DNA of 64,000 bases from positions 1-64,000 of the forward strand of contig JAAAJB010000102.1 in assembly GCA_016098155.1 (NCBI GenBank). Reading direction: 5' to 3'. This document shows, one piece after another, positions 44,981 through 55,794 of this stretch. The notes beneath the pieces were generated by a model. The model saw only the letters and a list, made by a program, of their open reading frames with translations, did no database searches and was not told where the DNA came from. This stretch comes from Actinomortierella ambigua. Its lineage: Eukaryota; Mortierellomycota; Mortierellomycetes; Mortierellales; Mortierellaceae. Both the position numbers and the translations under genes were made by a program. The stretch's first letter is position 1; every line of letters begins with the position of its first letter.

Positions 44981-46801
44981 CTACATAAAGTTGGACCGCT
45001 CCAGTCCAGTGACTGGCTCCCGTCGGCCAACTAGGGCCGACTCGCCTGTAGCATCCTCCTCCAGCTTGGCCACCAAGTTCTCGGCCAACTCGCGTCCATT
45101 CTTGATACAGTCGTTCACGCTCACGCCCAGGTATCCGGCTCCCGTGACGGCCAACAGACCATCGTAGTCACGTCGGAGAATATCGTCCAACATTTCCATA
45201 ACTGTCAGATGTCCAGGTCGATACTGTGGGATGCACTCCCACTGGAGGTGGGCCTCTACAAGACTCGGCTCGACATTCAGCTGCAGCTTATCGCGGACAG
45301 CCTCCTTGGCCGCCTCCTTGAAAAAATGCTGGATCTGTGGATTAGAAGCCAGCGCTTTCATGGTGGCGTCATCCAGGGGTGGGCTCGTTGTCATCTTTTC
45401 GGATCGTCCTTTGTGTGGAGTCGACGTGGTGGTTGTAGGCAGCAGCCCGTGACGAGCAAGCGTTTCCTCAAATAGATGTCCTCCCAGCATGGCTGTGAGC
45501 TTCAGATTCTTGCCCCGAGCTTCTCCCTTGTCCTGCGAGGGCAGCGCACACGAATCAAAGACGACTCCCAACAGTCCCTTGTGCTTGGCCGCTGGATCTT
45601 CGGACTTGGGCATGAGGAAACCGAATCCAGGGGTCTTGAATGTCTGTTGGCAGCCAGGGTAGACCAAGTTGACCACTGCCACATTCACCGATCCGTTGTA
45701 GTTCAGCAGCTTATGCGGTCTCGGGAGGAGACGAGAAAGTTTGCGAGGCGCAATGGCAGCGATCACCATGTCCGCGTGGAGAAGCGGTTGGTGCGGAATC
45801 GAGATGCTGACGGATCGCTCGACAAGATTGAAATCCAGATGGTCGACGTTGGCACCCTTGAGGATCTTGACGCGCCCCGTCTCAATCAGCTTTCGCTCCA
45901 GGGTATCTGAGAGTGCCTGCATGCCGTTCTGGAACGAGTAAATGCTCGTCTTGGCCACAAAATCATTCAGATCGGGCATCTTGGCCAGGATCCGCTCCTT
46001 CAGCGCCTGATCCCAAGCCGTCTCGACAACGCTACCACCTCCCCGGAGCATGCCCATGATCACTGATCGGTACTCGCGCTCGGTGTGGTAGAGCATGCCA
46101 AAGGTCGATCGGACCGATAGTTTTTTTGCATCGCCGGCATAGATGCCATGAACCATGGCCGAAACGAGGTCGTCCGATATGCCTCGACCAAATCGCCGTG
46201 TCACAAAGGACTCGATACTCTCGTCTTCGAGTTCGGTGATCTGTGGGAGGACGAGATCCAGACTGGCGCGTGGGATCTTGGGAGCCACGAGAGGGTGGGT
46301 CAACAAGCCTGCTAGTGAGGTAGGCACCATGTGTAGTTTGTTTCTGGCATAGATGAAGCGATTCTTGGCCGCGGGTGATGTCTTTGGTACGGGCGCCACC
46401 TCACCATCGAGACCGAGTTCCCGCACCTATTTTTTTTTTTTTTTGTACAAATAAAAGGGCCTCTTCGGATGGTAAGGACCACGCAAAGGTTGGAATGTTG
46501 GGATTGTGTCGAGTGAAAATAATAAATAAATAAAATAGAGAAGGAAAAAAAAAGGTACCAGCTCCAGTGTGTTGAGGCCACTTATGCCTTGGGGTCGAAG
46601 TGATCGAGGACCATGCTCAAGCAGGAAGGAACCACCGTGGGTGGAGTCGTCCTGACGTGATGAGGAGATCCAGCCTCCAGTCCTGTTTGCGGCCTCGAGG
46701 AGCGTGACACGGACTGACGGAGAGGCTCTTGTGAGATACCAGGCAGTAGACAGGCCCGAGATGCCTCCACCAAGAATGGCGATATGTGACGAGGGCGGCA
46801 T
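44981..46801 (-). CDS. HEM14: Protoporphyrinogen oxidase
   Basis: Two exons, 46559..46801 and 44981..46426, with a phase-0 join; 562 residues (yeast Hem14 539). It oxidises protoporphyrinogen IX to protoporphyrin IX with FAD and O2 at the outer face of the mitochondrial inner membrane, the penultimate step of haem synthesis. 'HIAILGGGISGLSTAWYL' is the N-terminal FAD dinucleotide-binding fold, 'RTGGWISS' and 'LLEHGPRSLRPQG' are family blocks, and 'LLAVTGAGYLGVSVNDCIKN' is the C-terminal FAD-binding motif. 'FVTRRFGRGISDDLVSAMVH' matches the helical region near the substrate site. The intron's acceptor follows a 15-base A/T run. A 306-bp divergent spacer separates it from UBC13. Confidence 0.95.
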
Positions 46802-47107
46802 ACCGGCGACAAGCAAGTAGCGTTGGCGAACAGCAATGGGTTTAAAGGAATTGAGATTGAGGTCGATTAGAAAACTATGATTCAAACTCGTTGCATTGTT
46901 TCGGGAAAGTGCGAGAGCGACCGAGTGAGTCGAACGAGGTTGTGAACGGCGAGTACAGAAAGGGATGGGGAAGAGGGGAGGGGAGGGGAGGGAGCGGAAA
47001 GGGAGCGAGTGAGGGCGGGGCAAGAAAAAAAAAAAGAACAAGGAACACACCTCGTCAACACCCCTCTCTCTTTCTCTCTTCCAACACAACACAAACACAT
47101 CTTCACC
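46802..47107. promoter_or_regulatory. Divergent promoter between HEM14 and UBC13
   Basis: A 306-bp head-to-head spacer with a purine-rich plus strand (GGGGAGGGGAGGG near 46975-46991) and a poly(A) run near 47024. No clear TATA. Confidence 0.45.
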
Positions 47108-48302
<1,195 letters not shown>

Positions 48303-48671
48303 AGTGTGATAAAGTCGTTCATACCCATCATCACATTTCCATTCTTGCTCATACCACTCCCCGATCTCAACTGTACAAAGACTAAGCTGGACTCAGGACC
48401 AATGACTCTACGCGCCTAACGAGCCGCCAACACTACAGTGGTGCTCCCCCGATCAATAGATTTATGTTGGTGCCTCGCCGACATTCTTTCTCTTTCATTT
48501 CCATAAAAAAAGATGAAAAAGAAGGAATTTGGAGAAAGTGCTTTATGGCGATACTTCACATGATTTGCAGACGAATTCGTCATGCATTGCGAAAATGGGT
48601 TATTTAAATTCGGGGAGGGATATCGTGATGAACGAAAAAAAAATGGAAGGGTGTCGTCGCTAAGAGTATAT
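48303..48671. other. Convergent intergenic region
   Basis: Between the UBC13 and glycosyltransferase 3' ends. Only short antisense frames; nothing supported. Confidence 0.5.
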
Positions 48672-51020
48672 CTACAAGTCTTTGATCCATTCGCCATATA
48701 GGTTAGGTCGGCGGCCGGCGGCAAAGTCAAAATAGGCCTCGTACATGCGACCTATCCAGCTCTCCGGAGCAATTTGTGCGACCCAGTTGTTATGCCAATG
48801 ATAGGCATAGGCACCTGTCATGAACACCTCCGGTCCAGCCGCGAAGTGCTCCTCCTTTTTGCCATTATCCTCGTCATCTCCTTCGCCTGCGGGCACACTG
48901 GGGTCTGGTAATTGTGCAGGGCAAACGGCCTGGGCGTCGGTAAAGGCCGAGGGGAAAGATAAAAAGTCCTCAAGCATTGGCTCGTGGTCGTTTACTAGAG
49001 TGCGCGACTCAGCATGGTCGACTCGCAGCCAGAGGGGATCAAAGATGGCGGTTGGCATCATGATCAGGCCGTTGCCCTCAATCTTGTTATCCTTGGGGTC
49101 AAGATACTGACGGAGGCGTGCTGGGTGGTAGATCTCCTCTGGCCGGAATGCGCCTCCAGACTCTGCTCTCTCCTCGACTTTTGCGCGCTTGCCCATCAAC
49201 GCCTTGTTGTTGGCGTCGCCGTTGGTGCTTTTGCCGTCCGTGGCATGGTGAGCGTGCGGATAGTGACGATGGCGGTTATCGTTTTGAGGTTGTTGGTGAG
49301 CCCCGTTGGCCATCAATGAGCGATGCGATGCCACACCTTCGTGTCCTGCCTGATTGCGGTGGCCGGCCTTCCTGCGCAGATCTGTCGACGCTTGAAGTGC
49401 GGCTGACAGGCGACTCGGACGCCTGTGATGAGGGCGCGAATTGAAGTGACTTTCGTCACTCTTATGGGCCTTGTTCTCGAATCCATCTCCAGCTCCTCGA
49501 CTTCGTTCCGAACCAAGCGTGGCCAGTCCATCACCACGCAGTCTCCCAACTTCGATCGCCAGGGCTTGGGCAGCAGCATTCTTCCTTTGACGAATCTGCT
49601 CCTCGCGGACCTTTGCGCCATCGAGGATCCTGCGAGCAACCGTGCTGCCAGCATGGAGGCGTAGGATGGCCGTGTTGTACATCAAGGTGTTGCTCCATTC
49701 GTAAGCAAATTCGTATCCCGCATCAAACAAGGGCGACATGTCTCGCATCAGCATGACATCCGCGTCAAGATACATGCCTCCATTCCGATTCAGGATAAGG
49801 AACCGCGCCGCGTCCGACAGAGCTACCGGCTTGACCTTCGCCGCCGCTGGCTGGCCGCCGTTTGTTTTGGATGGCTGAGTCTCATCATCAACAGACTCCT
49901 CTGCGTTGGGGTACGAGAAGCGGAGCTCAGCCTCTTGATCCCAAGCATGGATGGTGACATATTTGTTGAAGGGCTTCTGGACCAACGGCGCCGCATGCGG
50001 ATTCTTGGTGTAATCTTCTGGTTGCTCATCCGGTAGGCCGCTAGAGTCAATCCAGAGATGAAGATGGGCCCTGTCCAAAGGCTGGGTGAACAAAAAGGCG
50101 TGGGCCGAGAGCGAAAGCTTGTCCGTGATGAGTCCACGCCAAAAGATGTGTACATCCATGGGTTCGCGCGAGCCAGCGACGCCCTTGGCAGTGCGTGTCA
50201 GATACTGGCCCTCATGCTGCGCCAGAAAAGCGAGACAGTGGGCCGAGCTGTGAATGTTGCGGTTACATGGCTCCTGGATCGCCGCCAGATTCAACGCCCA
50301 GCCTGCTGGGGGTCGCTCAAAGTAGACTGGACTGTCGCCATGGGCTTGTTGATGTTCCTCCAGCGAAAAAGCACGGCTATTTTTGGCACGGACATGATCG
50401 ATCCAAGCAGAATAGGTGGAAAAGGTGTCATCATTCTTGCCAGCACTATCCAAGTCTTTGTTGTCCTGGACAGCGTTGGGGGCGAGCGTGGCGCCGTCAA
50501 ACAAATACTTGGGCTGTTTCTGTTGGCAGAAAGTGACGTGGGCGTTGATATGCTTTTTAGCCAGACGGGCATTGCGCTCGCCAAAGCCTTCGCCAGTCTT
50601 GTTGTCGCCGGCGGGTTGTCCTTGCTCCGGGTCTTCGTCACCATCCTCCTCTTCATCCTCATGAATGCTGTCGGGTGTTTCATCTTCCGCTTGTTCAGGA
50701 TCCACCTCACTGTCCTTATGCTCTTCAGTACTCTTGTGGGGAAGACCATCATGGATAGCTGGAGCCTTGTTGGTGTTGATCAAGTTTTGCTCGTCCTGTT
50801 GTTGTTGTTGTTGTTGTTGTTGTTGCTGTTGTTGCTGTTGTTGCTTTTGTTTAACATTGAGATCTTGCTCGATAGGGTATTGCTGCTGTGACCGATTCTC
50901 CGAGTTGACGTTGTCGAGGTTGACGTCGTTATGGTCTCCCATGTCAATCCATAAAGATGTGTAAATGATAGTCGCTATGGCTGTTAGGCCAGCGAGTACA
51001 ACTATAGCACGTAGTTGCAT
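48672..51020 (-). CDS. Golgi DXD-type glycosyltransferase with polyglutamine stem
   Basis: Intronless, 782 residues from the ATG at 51020. An in-frame extension to 51287 is hydrophobic Phe/Ser/Pro/Leu-rich low-complexity and reads like a CT-rich 5' UTR, so it was not used. Residues about 4-24 are a signal anchor (type II, Golgi-like). The stem has a Gln run at about 60-76 and a strongly acidic stretch. The catalytic part includes 'ARFLILNRNGGMYLDADVML' with the DXD motif D419-A-D421, as in glycosyltransferases of the DXD sugar-binding family (alpha-1,4-galactosyltransferase/Och1-like). A second low-complexity insertion (about 485-610) splits it, and 'YHWHNNWV' follows near the end. Donor and acceptor are unknown. 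Confidence 0.82.
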   Translation of the reverse strand: MQLRAIVVLAGLTAIATIIYTSLWIDMGDHNDVNLDNVNSENRSQQQYPIEQDLNVKQKQQQQQQQQQQQQQQQQDEQNLINTNKAPAIHDGLPHKSTEEHKDSEVDPEQAEDETPDSIHEDEEEDGDEDPEQGQPAGDNKTGEGFGERNARLAKKHINAHVTFCQQKQPKYLFDGATLAPNAVQDNKDLDSAGKNDDTFSTYSAWIDHVRAKNSRAFSLEEHQQAHGDSPVYFERPPAGWALNLAAIQEPCNRNIHSSAHCLAFLAQHEGQYLTRTAKGVAGSREPMDVHIFWRGLITDKLSLSAHAFLFTQPLDRAHLHLWIDSSGLPDEQPEDYTKNPHAAPLVQKPFNKYVTIHAWDQEAELRFSYPNAEESVDDETQPSKTNGGQPAAAKVKPVALSDAARFLILNRNGGMYLDADVMLMRDMSPLFDAGYEFAYEWSNTLMYNTAILRLHAGSTVARRILDGAKVREEQIRQRKNAAAQALAIEVGRLRGDGLATLGSERSRGAGDGFENKAHKSDESHFNSRPHHRRPSRLSAALQASTDLRRKAGHRNQAGHEGVASHRSLMANGAHQQPQNDNRHRHYPHAHHATDGKSTNGDANNKALMGKRAKVEERAESGGAFRPEEIYHPARLRQYLDPKDNKIEGNGLIMMPTAIFDPLWLRVDHAESRTLVNDHEPMLEDFLSFPSAFTDAQAVCPAQLPDPSVPAGEGDDEDNGKKEEHFAAGPEVFMTGAYAYHWHNNWVAQIAPESWIGRMYEAYFDFAAGRRPNLYGEWIKDL
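50787..50850 (-). repeat. CAA/CAG trinucleotide repeat encoding polyglutamine
   Basis: About 17 codons of mainly CAA with some CAG within the glycosyltransferase stem (plus strand reads GTT/CTGTTG). Likely length-polymorphic. Confidence 0.85.
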
Positions 51021-52559
51021 CAAAAAGTGTTTTAGAAGTATACAGGAAAAAGACCGATCGAGAAAAATCCGCCACAGAAGGGGGGAAGGGTGTGGTCGCC
51101 CAACGCAAAAGAAAGGACAAAAGAAAGCAAGAAAAAACCCGGCTGCAATGAGAGATGCGTGAGGTGAAATGAGATGGGGATGAGGGAGACAAGAGATGAA
51201 TGCAAAGAGCAAGAACAGACACGGCAAAAAAGAAAACCAAACAAGAAGGAGAGAAACGAAGGAAAGGAAGGGTAAGCTAAAATTCAATCCCCACTACAAT
51301 AATCAAGCGAAGATTAGAATATCAATAGGCTGTGAGAGACATATGGCGGTGCACCCTATTTTTTTGAGTTCAAGTGAGCATACCACACACCTCCTCTGTG
51401 CTTCTTTTTCTTTTTTTCAGAGCGAAATGGAAGACATCGCCCCAGCAGACATGGGGACTTTCTATCCGTCGCTGTGACACCCACCCCAATCTCCTGTGCT
51501 TCCGATATCCTTCTCCACACCTAAGTTTGTTGCCAGGTAATGGGTAGGTGCTTACCCACCGCCCAGTTCCCCGAGCAAAGTCTGACACAACCCCTGTCGC
51601 TTCTTACCCGGGTATGAAATTCAACTTTATTCCGCTCTCTTACCCTCCCCCCTCCCTTGCCTCATCTGCCCCCCCCCCCTGGAAAGCTCACACTCGCCAC
51701 ACAGGCTATGCCATCTCTCGTGGTGCTCTGTAAAGTCACCAACTTTGATTCTCGCCATTTGTCGTGCAGCTGGACAAGTCCATGGTGAAGAGGCCTTTGT
51801 GGCAGAGAAACTTTGATATTTGGTGCCATTTGCACAACTTGGTCTCTTCCAAAAGTGAAGTGAAATGCGAATAGAGGGTAACTTTTGCGTTCATTTCGGG
51901 CTGTTTCTTGTTGCTCAGATAGAGAGAGGAGGTGGTTTGTAGAGTGCAGCTGCACTATCTCTCTCTCTCTCCCAGGATGCTCTCTCCCTCTTTCCTTCTG
52001 TACTGGGTTTGAACTTCATTTCACCTCCTTGGACGGAGCTACTGCCGGGAGTGGACCATGAATCCCTCCTGGCGCCGTTCAGGTACTGTACGTTCGGTGT
52101 TGTGCACATGGTCGTGCTCTAATGAATGCATGGAAGCCCAAAAGAGAACAAGGGTTCTTCTCGACTCCGACTAAAAGAGATTGTACCTTTCTCTGCTATT
52201 GTTGTAGTCTACAGTACAAGACTAGCGTCGTCCAAGGCCAAATTTTTCAATGTGACAACCAAAGAGCACAAGGGGGAAGAAGGGAGGAGGCAATCATGGC
52301 TGTGCAAATCGGACATTTTAAAGTTTTCCAGACAAAGACAAATGCAATTTAGATGGAGCAGACGTTTGCAATTACAGGTCTTTTACTTTTATGCTTGATA
52401 TGCGCGTATGAGCTGGTAAAGATAGAGTGTCAAAAGATGGAAAAGAGACATTGGGTGCTATGAGGGTTTGAAGGGGCGGAGGAGGAGGGGGGAATAGATG
52501 GAAAGGAGAAGAGAGACAGATTGATAGAGAGAGAACTAGAGAGAAAAGAGGGATAATCT
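51021..52559. other. Intergenic region, nothing secure
   Basis: It covers the glycosyltransferase promoter (pyrimidine-rich on the minus strand up to about 51290) and the region beyond the HAD-2H gene's stop. Several C/T-rich and GA-rich tracts and a 12-base C run at 51671 occur. Short ORFs such as 51662-51955 show no recognisable features. Confidence 0.4.
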
Positions 52560-55201
52560 TTACGCAGGACCCTGCACCTCGTCTTTGCCTTCCACTACAC
52601 CACCATGAACCTGCGCCATCATCTCATTCTTATCACAGACCTCGCGTGCAATCGCCTCAATCTTGGCCTGGTTCTCAGCCAGGTTGGCCACCTGCTGCTT
52701 GTCCATCTGCTCCTTCACCCGCTTAATGAACTCGCCGAGGCGAGGACCTGGGAGTGCTTCCTGAGGGTAGATGGCCATGAGCACCTTGGCGATGCTGACC
52801 TCGGCCTTGGGAGCTATTGCTGCCTGGCCATGCTTGGTTGACTTGAGTCCAATCAACTTCTTCTCACCAACTGTGCCCACGAGCACAATCCGTTTCTTGC
52901 CTTCACCACTGATCGCCTCCCAGTCCATAATCTTGCCAGACTCGACGGCTCTGGTTCCATTAAGTCGGTCGTACGCCATTGTGATGTGCGGTGTCGCCTC
53001 TGATCGATACAATGCCAGATGGCCTATCCGCTCTAGATCCACTTTGGAAACGTCGACCGTCCACACTCTCAGCGTCGACCGACGACGGACCAACATGGCT
53101 CCCCGGTCGCCATCGACCGACGCACGGCGGTTCCGCTGCTGGGGTGGCGTATAGTGGGCCTTCCAAAAAGCAGCAAAGCCATCGAATATCTCTCCTGAAG
53201 GTGCGACCACAACGACATCGTCCTGATCCCCATCTCCTGGTGCTGGTAAGGGTGTTGGATGTCCTGGTGTTGTTCCGTTGCTGGCTGTGGTTGACAAGTA
53301 TGCAGGCGGGACCGCAAATTCCTTGACCTTGAGGGCCCATATCCTGTCATTGAAGGCGCCCTTGGCGACAATCTCAACAAAGACAGTGGCTCCTATACCA
53401 CCAATCTGCTTCAGATAATCAGTGTTGGCGGATCCCATGCACAGCGTCACATGCATGTCGTCAGGCACCACCCATTTCTGTAGATTCTTGTCCTCGATAG
53501 ACAACGGCCTCTCAATCCATCGCTCCGTCTCTGGATCAAATGCTTGTCCTTGCTTGGCCAAGAAGGACTGGATGGGTTGTGAGAACATGACACCTGTGTA
53601 GCGTGTGACCTTGCCAACGTCAATGTGCTCACGTGTAGTCGGACGGTATGTCTCATAGGGGTCCCAGAGCCCAGTTCCTTCCAACTCGGGCCTTGTCCGT
53701 GGAAGAGGCCCCACACCCGGGATGAGGTACGGTCCCCCGTTCGCTTCGATCTCCACTTGCTTATTGTTGTTCTCAATCATGGCCATCACAAGGTTGTACT
53801 CGAGCTGAAGATCAAGGTACTGCAGCGGCTCCTGGACCACGTGGATTTCAAAGTGATCCAGCATTTGCTGGTCCAACCACATTTTTCCTGCCTGTCTAAA
53901 TTTGGAGATCTGGCAGGGGCGGTCATCCCAGAGCGTCATGGACCGGATGGACGGGTACTCAAACAAGATGTTGAACAGAAAGTCATGCTTGGTGTTGAAG
54001 GTATGTACCTTGAGATACTCCTCCTTCACTTTGCGAGTAGATGGAATGGTACCATTTGTCTCACAATGCTTGACGCCTTGACGATGGGAGGCGTTAGGCG
54101 ATCGTGGCGCTGGCAGCCGGCTATAGCCCTTTAGGACCATGTTCGGCTCCATTTTGGCGACGGTGATTGGTTTGGTGGCGATGATATCAAAGTCCAACCC
54201 TTTGGCTTCTACCATTTGTATCAGCTTTCTCCCAAATGTTGGTCCATTGCGTCCCGTTAACAAGATTGTCAAACATGTTGGATCTTGCCGGCATCGGATA
54301 ACCTGCTCGACCTAAAACAGGAGGAAAAATAAAACCACATCAACATTAGATAATTTCAGGGCGCAGGTGCACTGTTCAAAAATAGTGGGGCAATACCGAG
54401 TAGTCTTCCGGGCTAGTTCAGTAAACAAGGACCAAGTAAATTAACGCCCGTGTTCCACTGACCAACCGATCTCGTCTTCTCTCCCCTTTCCTCCTTTTTT
54501 TTTTCTAATGTGGATTCGAGGACGATGCGGTCATACTTCTCCATGCTTCAGACCAGTCACCCCCTTGCCCTCTTTTGTTGTTATTGTTGATGCTCTCCAG
54601 GCAGATCTGTCAAGTGGGAAATGTGACCTTATTGTTGTGGACTTACAATGTGTTCGTTCCACCAGCCGTGCCAGGTCGACGCTTCAACGGAAGGACCGAG
54701 TTCGAGCGTGCCAGGATTGTGCCACCAGCCAGTCCCACAGTAGTTCCAGGTGGTAAGGACACCGATGAAGGCCGGGTCCCATAATGCTGGGTTAGGCAGA
54801 GGGGACTGAAAAAGGGTCTGATCAAAATCAAAGACGGCAAGGGAACGGAAACCAGCCGTGTAGACTGGGTCGAGCAGTCGCTCGCTAGCAAAAACAATGG
54901 CAGGATGGTCGAGTAGCGAATAGGTTGCCTCCGGTGAACACGAGGATGGGGACGAGGCCCCATTTGCCGCAGCGCAGCTAAGGCCGCTCATACTTCTGCT
55001 GCACCCATCACCGTTGCTGTGGGATTGCGGGTGATGGTGGGGTAACATGGGTGCTGAGTCATCCGACAAGTCGTGTTGACCATCTGCAGCCAAAGCAACG
55101 GGCCAAGAAGGTTCAGAGCCGACGACCACAGAGGCAGGCAAGCTGTCGCGGACATCCTGCCCTTGTGCACTTTCGATGCTTGGTGGTGGTGGCGGTACCA
55201 T
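52560..55201 (-). CDS. HAD phosphatase-2H phosphoesterase protein (Swiss-army-knife RNA-repair-like, HAD_SAK)
   Basis: Two exons, 54647..55201 and 52560..54311, joined in phase 0 by a GTAAGT donor; 768 residues. After a disordered Pro/His/Ser-rich 100 residues, 'LAVFDFDQTLFQSPLPN' is HAD motif I (D125, D127), then 'TWHGWWN' and 'LTILLTGRNGPTFG' (motif II, T204), as in the HAD_SAK family. Further on, 'VPDDMHVTLCMG' (H472-x-T474) and 'EATPHITMAYDRLNGTRAVE' (H627-x-T629) form the two HxT signatures of 2H (LigT-like) phosphoesterases. This combination suggests processing of RNA ends: a 2',3'-cyclic phosphate opener plus a phosphatase. No ligase or kinase domain was recognised. The C-terminal 150 residues are helical with unassigned function. 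Confidence 0.8.
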
Positions 55202-55794
55202 AGCGTATAAATGCGAGATGTGAGTGATAGCTGTCTGGTTTGTTCCTTGCAGGGTGAATATGGAAGGGGCAAATCAGGGAAGGCGGGGGGGAGGGAAAGA
55301 GAGATAGAGAGAGAGAAAGAGAAAAGGAAAGTGGAGAAAAGAGTTTGAAGCAAAGAGTTTGAAGGAGAGAGTTTGAAGGAAAGAGAAAGAGACAGGAAGA
55401 AAAAAAAAGGTAAAGGAAAGAATGAGGAGAGTGGCTGCAACAATGGAGGTGTGGGTAGCGGAAAAAAGTGGTGATGACTCAAAAGGTAAATGTCAATGAA
55501 CCTTTCAAATTGTTTCTCCCCTTCGCACCTTTTCTTTCCTTTCACAGGGTCCGTCTTTCCACACATACCCTTTTTTTCTCGACCTTGTCGGATCACTCAT
55601 TTCCTCGAGGTACACATTTCACATTTCCAGGCTGAAACAACACGAGACACATTTTGTGAGGAGCAGCCTTCATATCCCACAATTCATCCATCCTTTCCCC
55701 CCTTTCCTCCTCATGGAGTGATTCTCTTTTCGCATTTCGCACGGACGACGTGAACACCAGCCTTCACCAACAGGATCAATAGTGCACCTTCAGC
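55202..55794. promoter_or_regulatory. Divergent promoter between HAD-2H and Myb-like genes
   Basis: A 593-bp head-to-head spacer. The half near the HAD-2H gene is strongly GA-rich on the plus strand (55290-55410), including a triple GTTTGAAGGAA-type repeat at about 55340-55385. No TATA was seen. Confidence 0.45.

Noticed and set aside
51021..51287. N-terminal extension of the glycosyltransferase
   Set aside because: It is Phe/Ser/Pro/Leu-rich, encoded by a CT-rich tract, and would bury the signal anchor; treated as 5' UTR.
51662..51955. 97-codon minus-strand ORF
   Set aside because: No family features, ends in a poly-Gly translated from a C run, and has no promoter signal.
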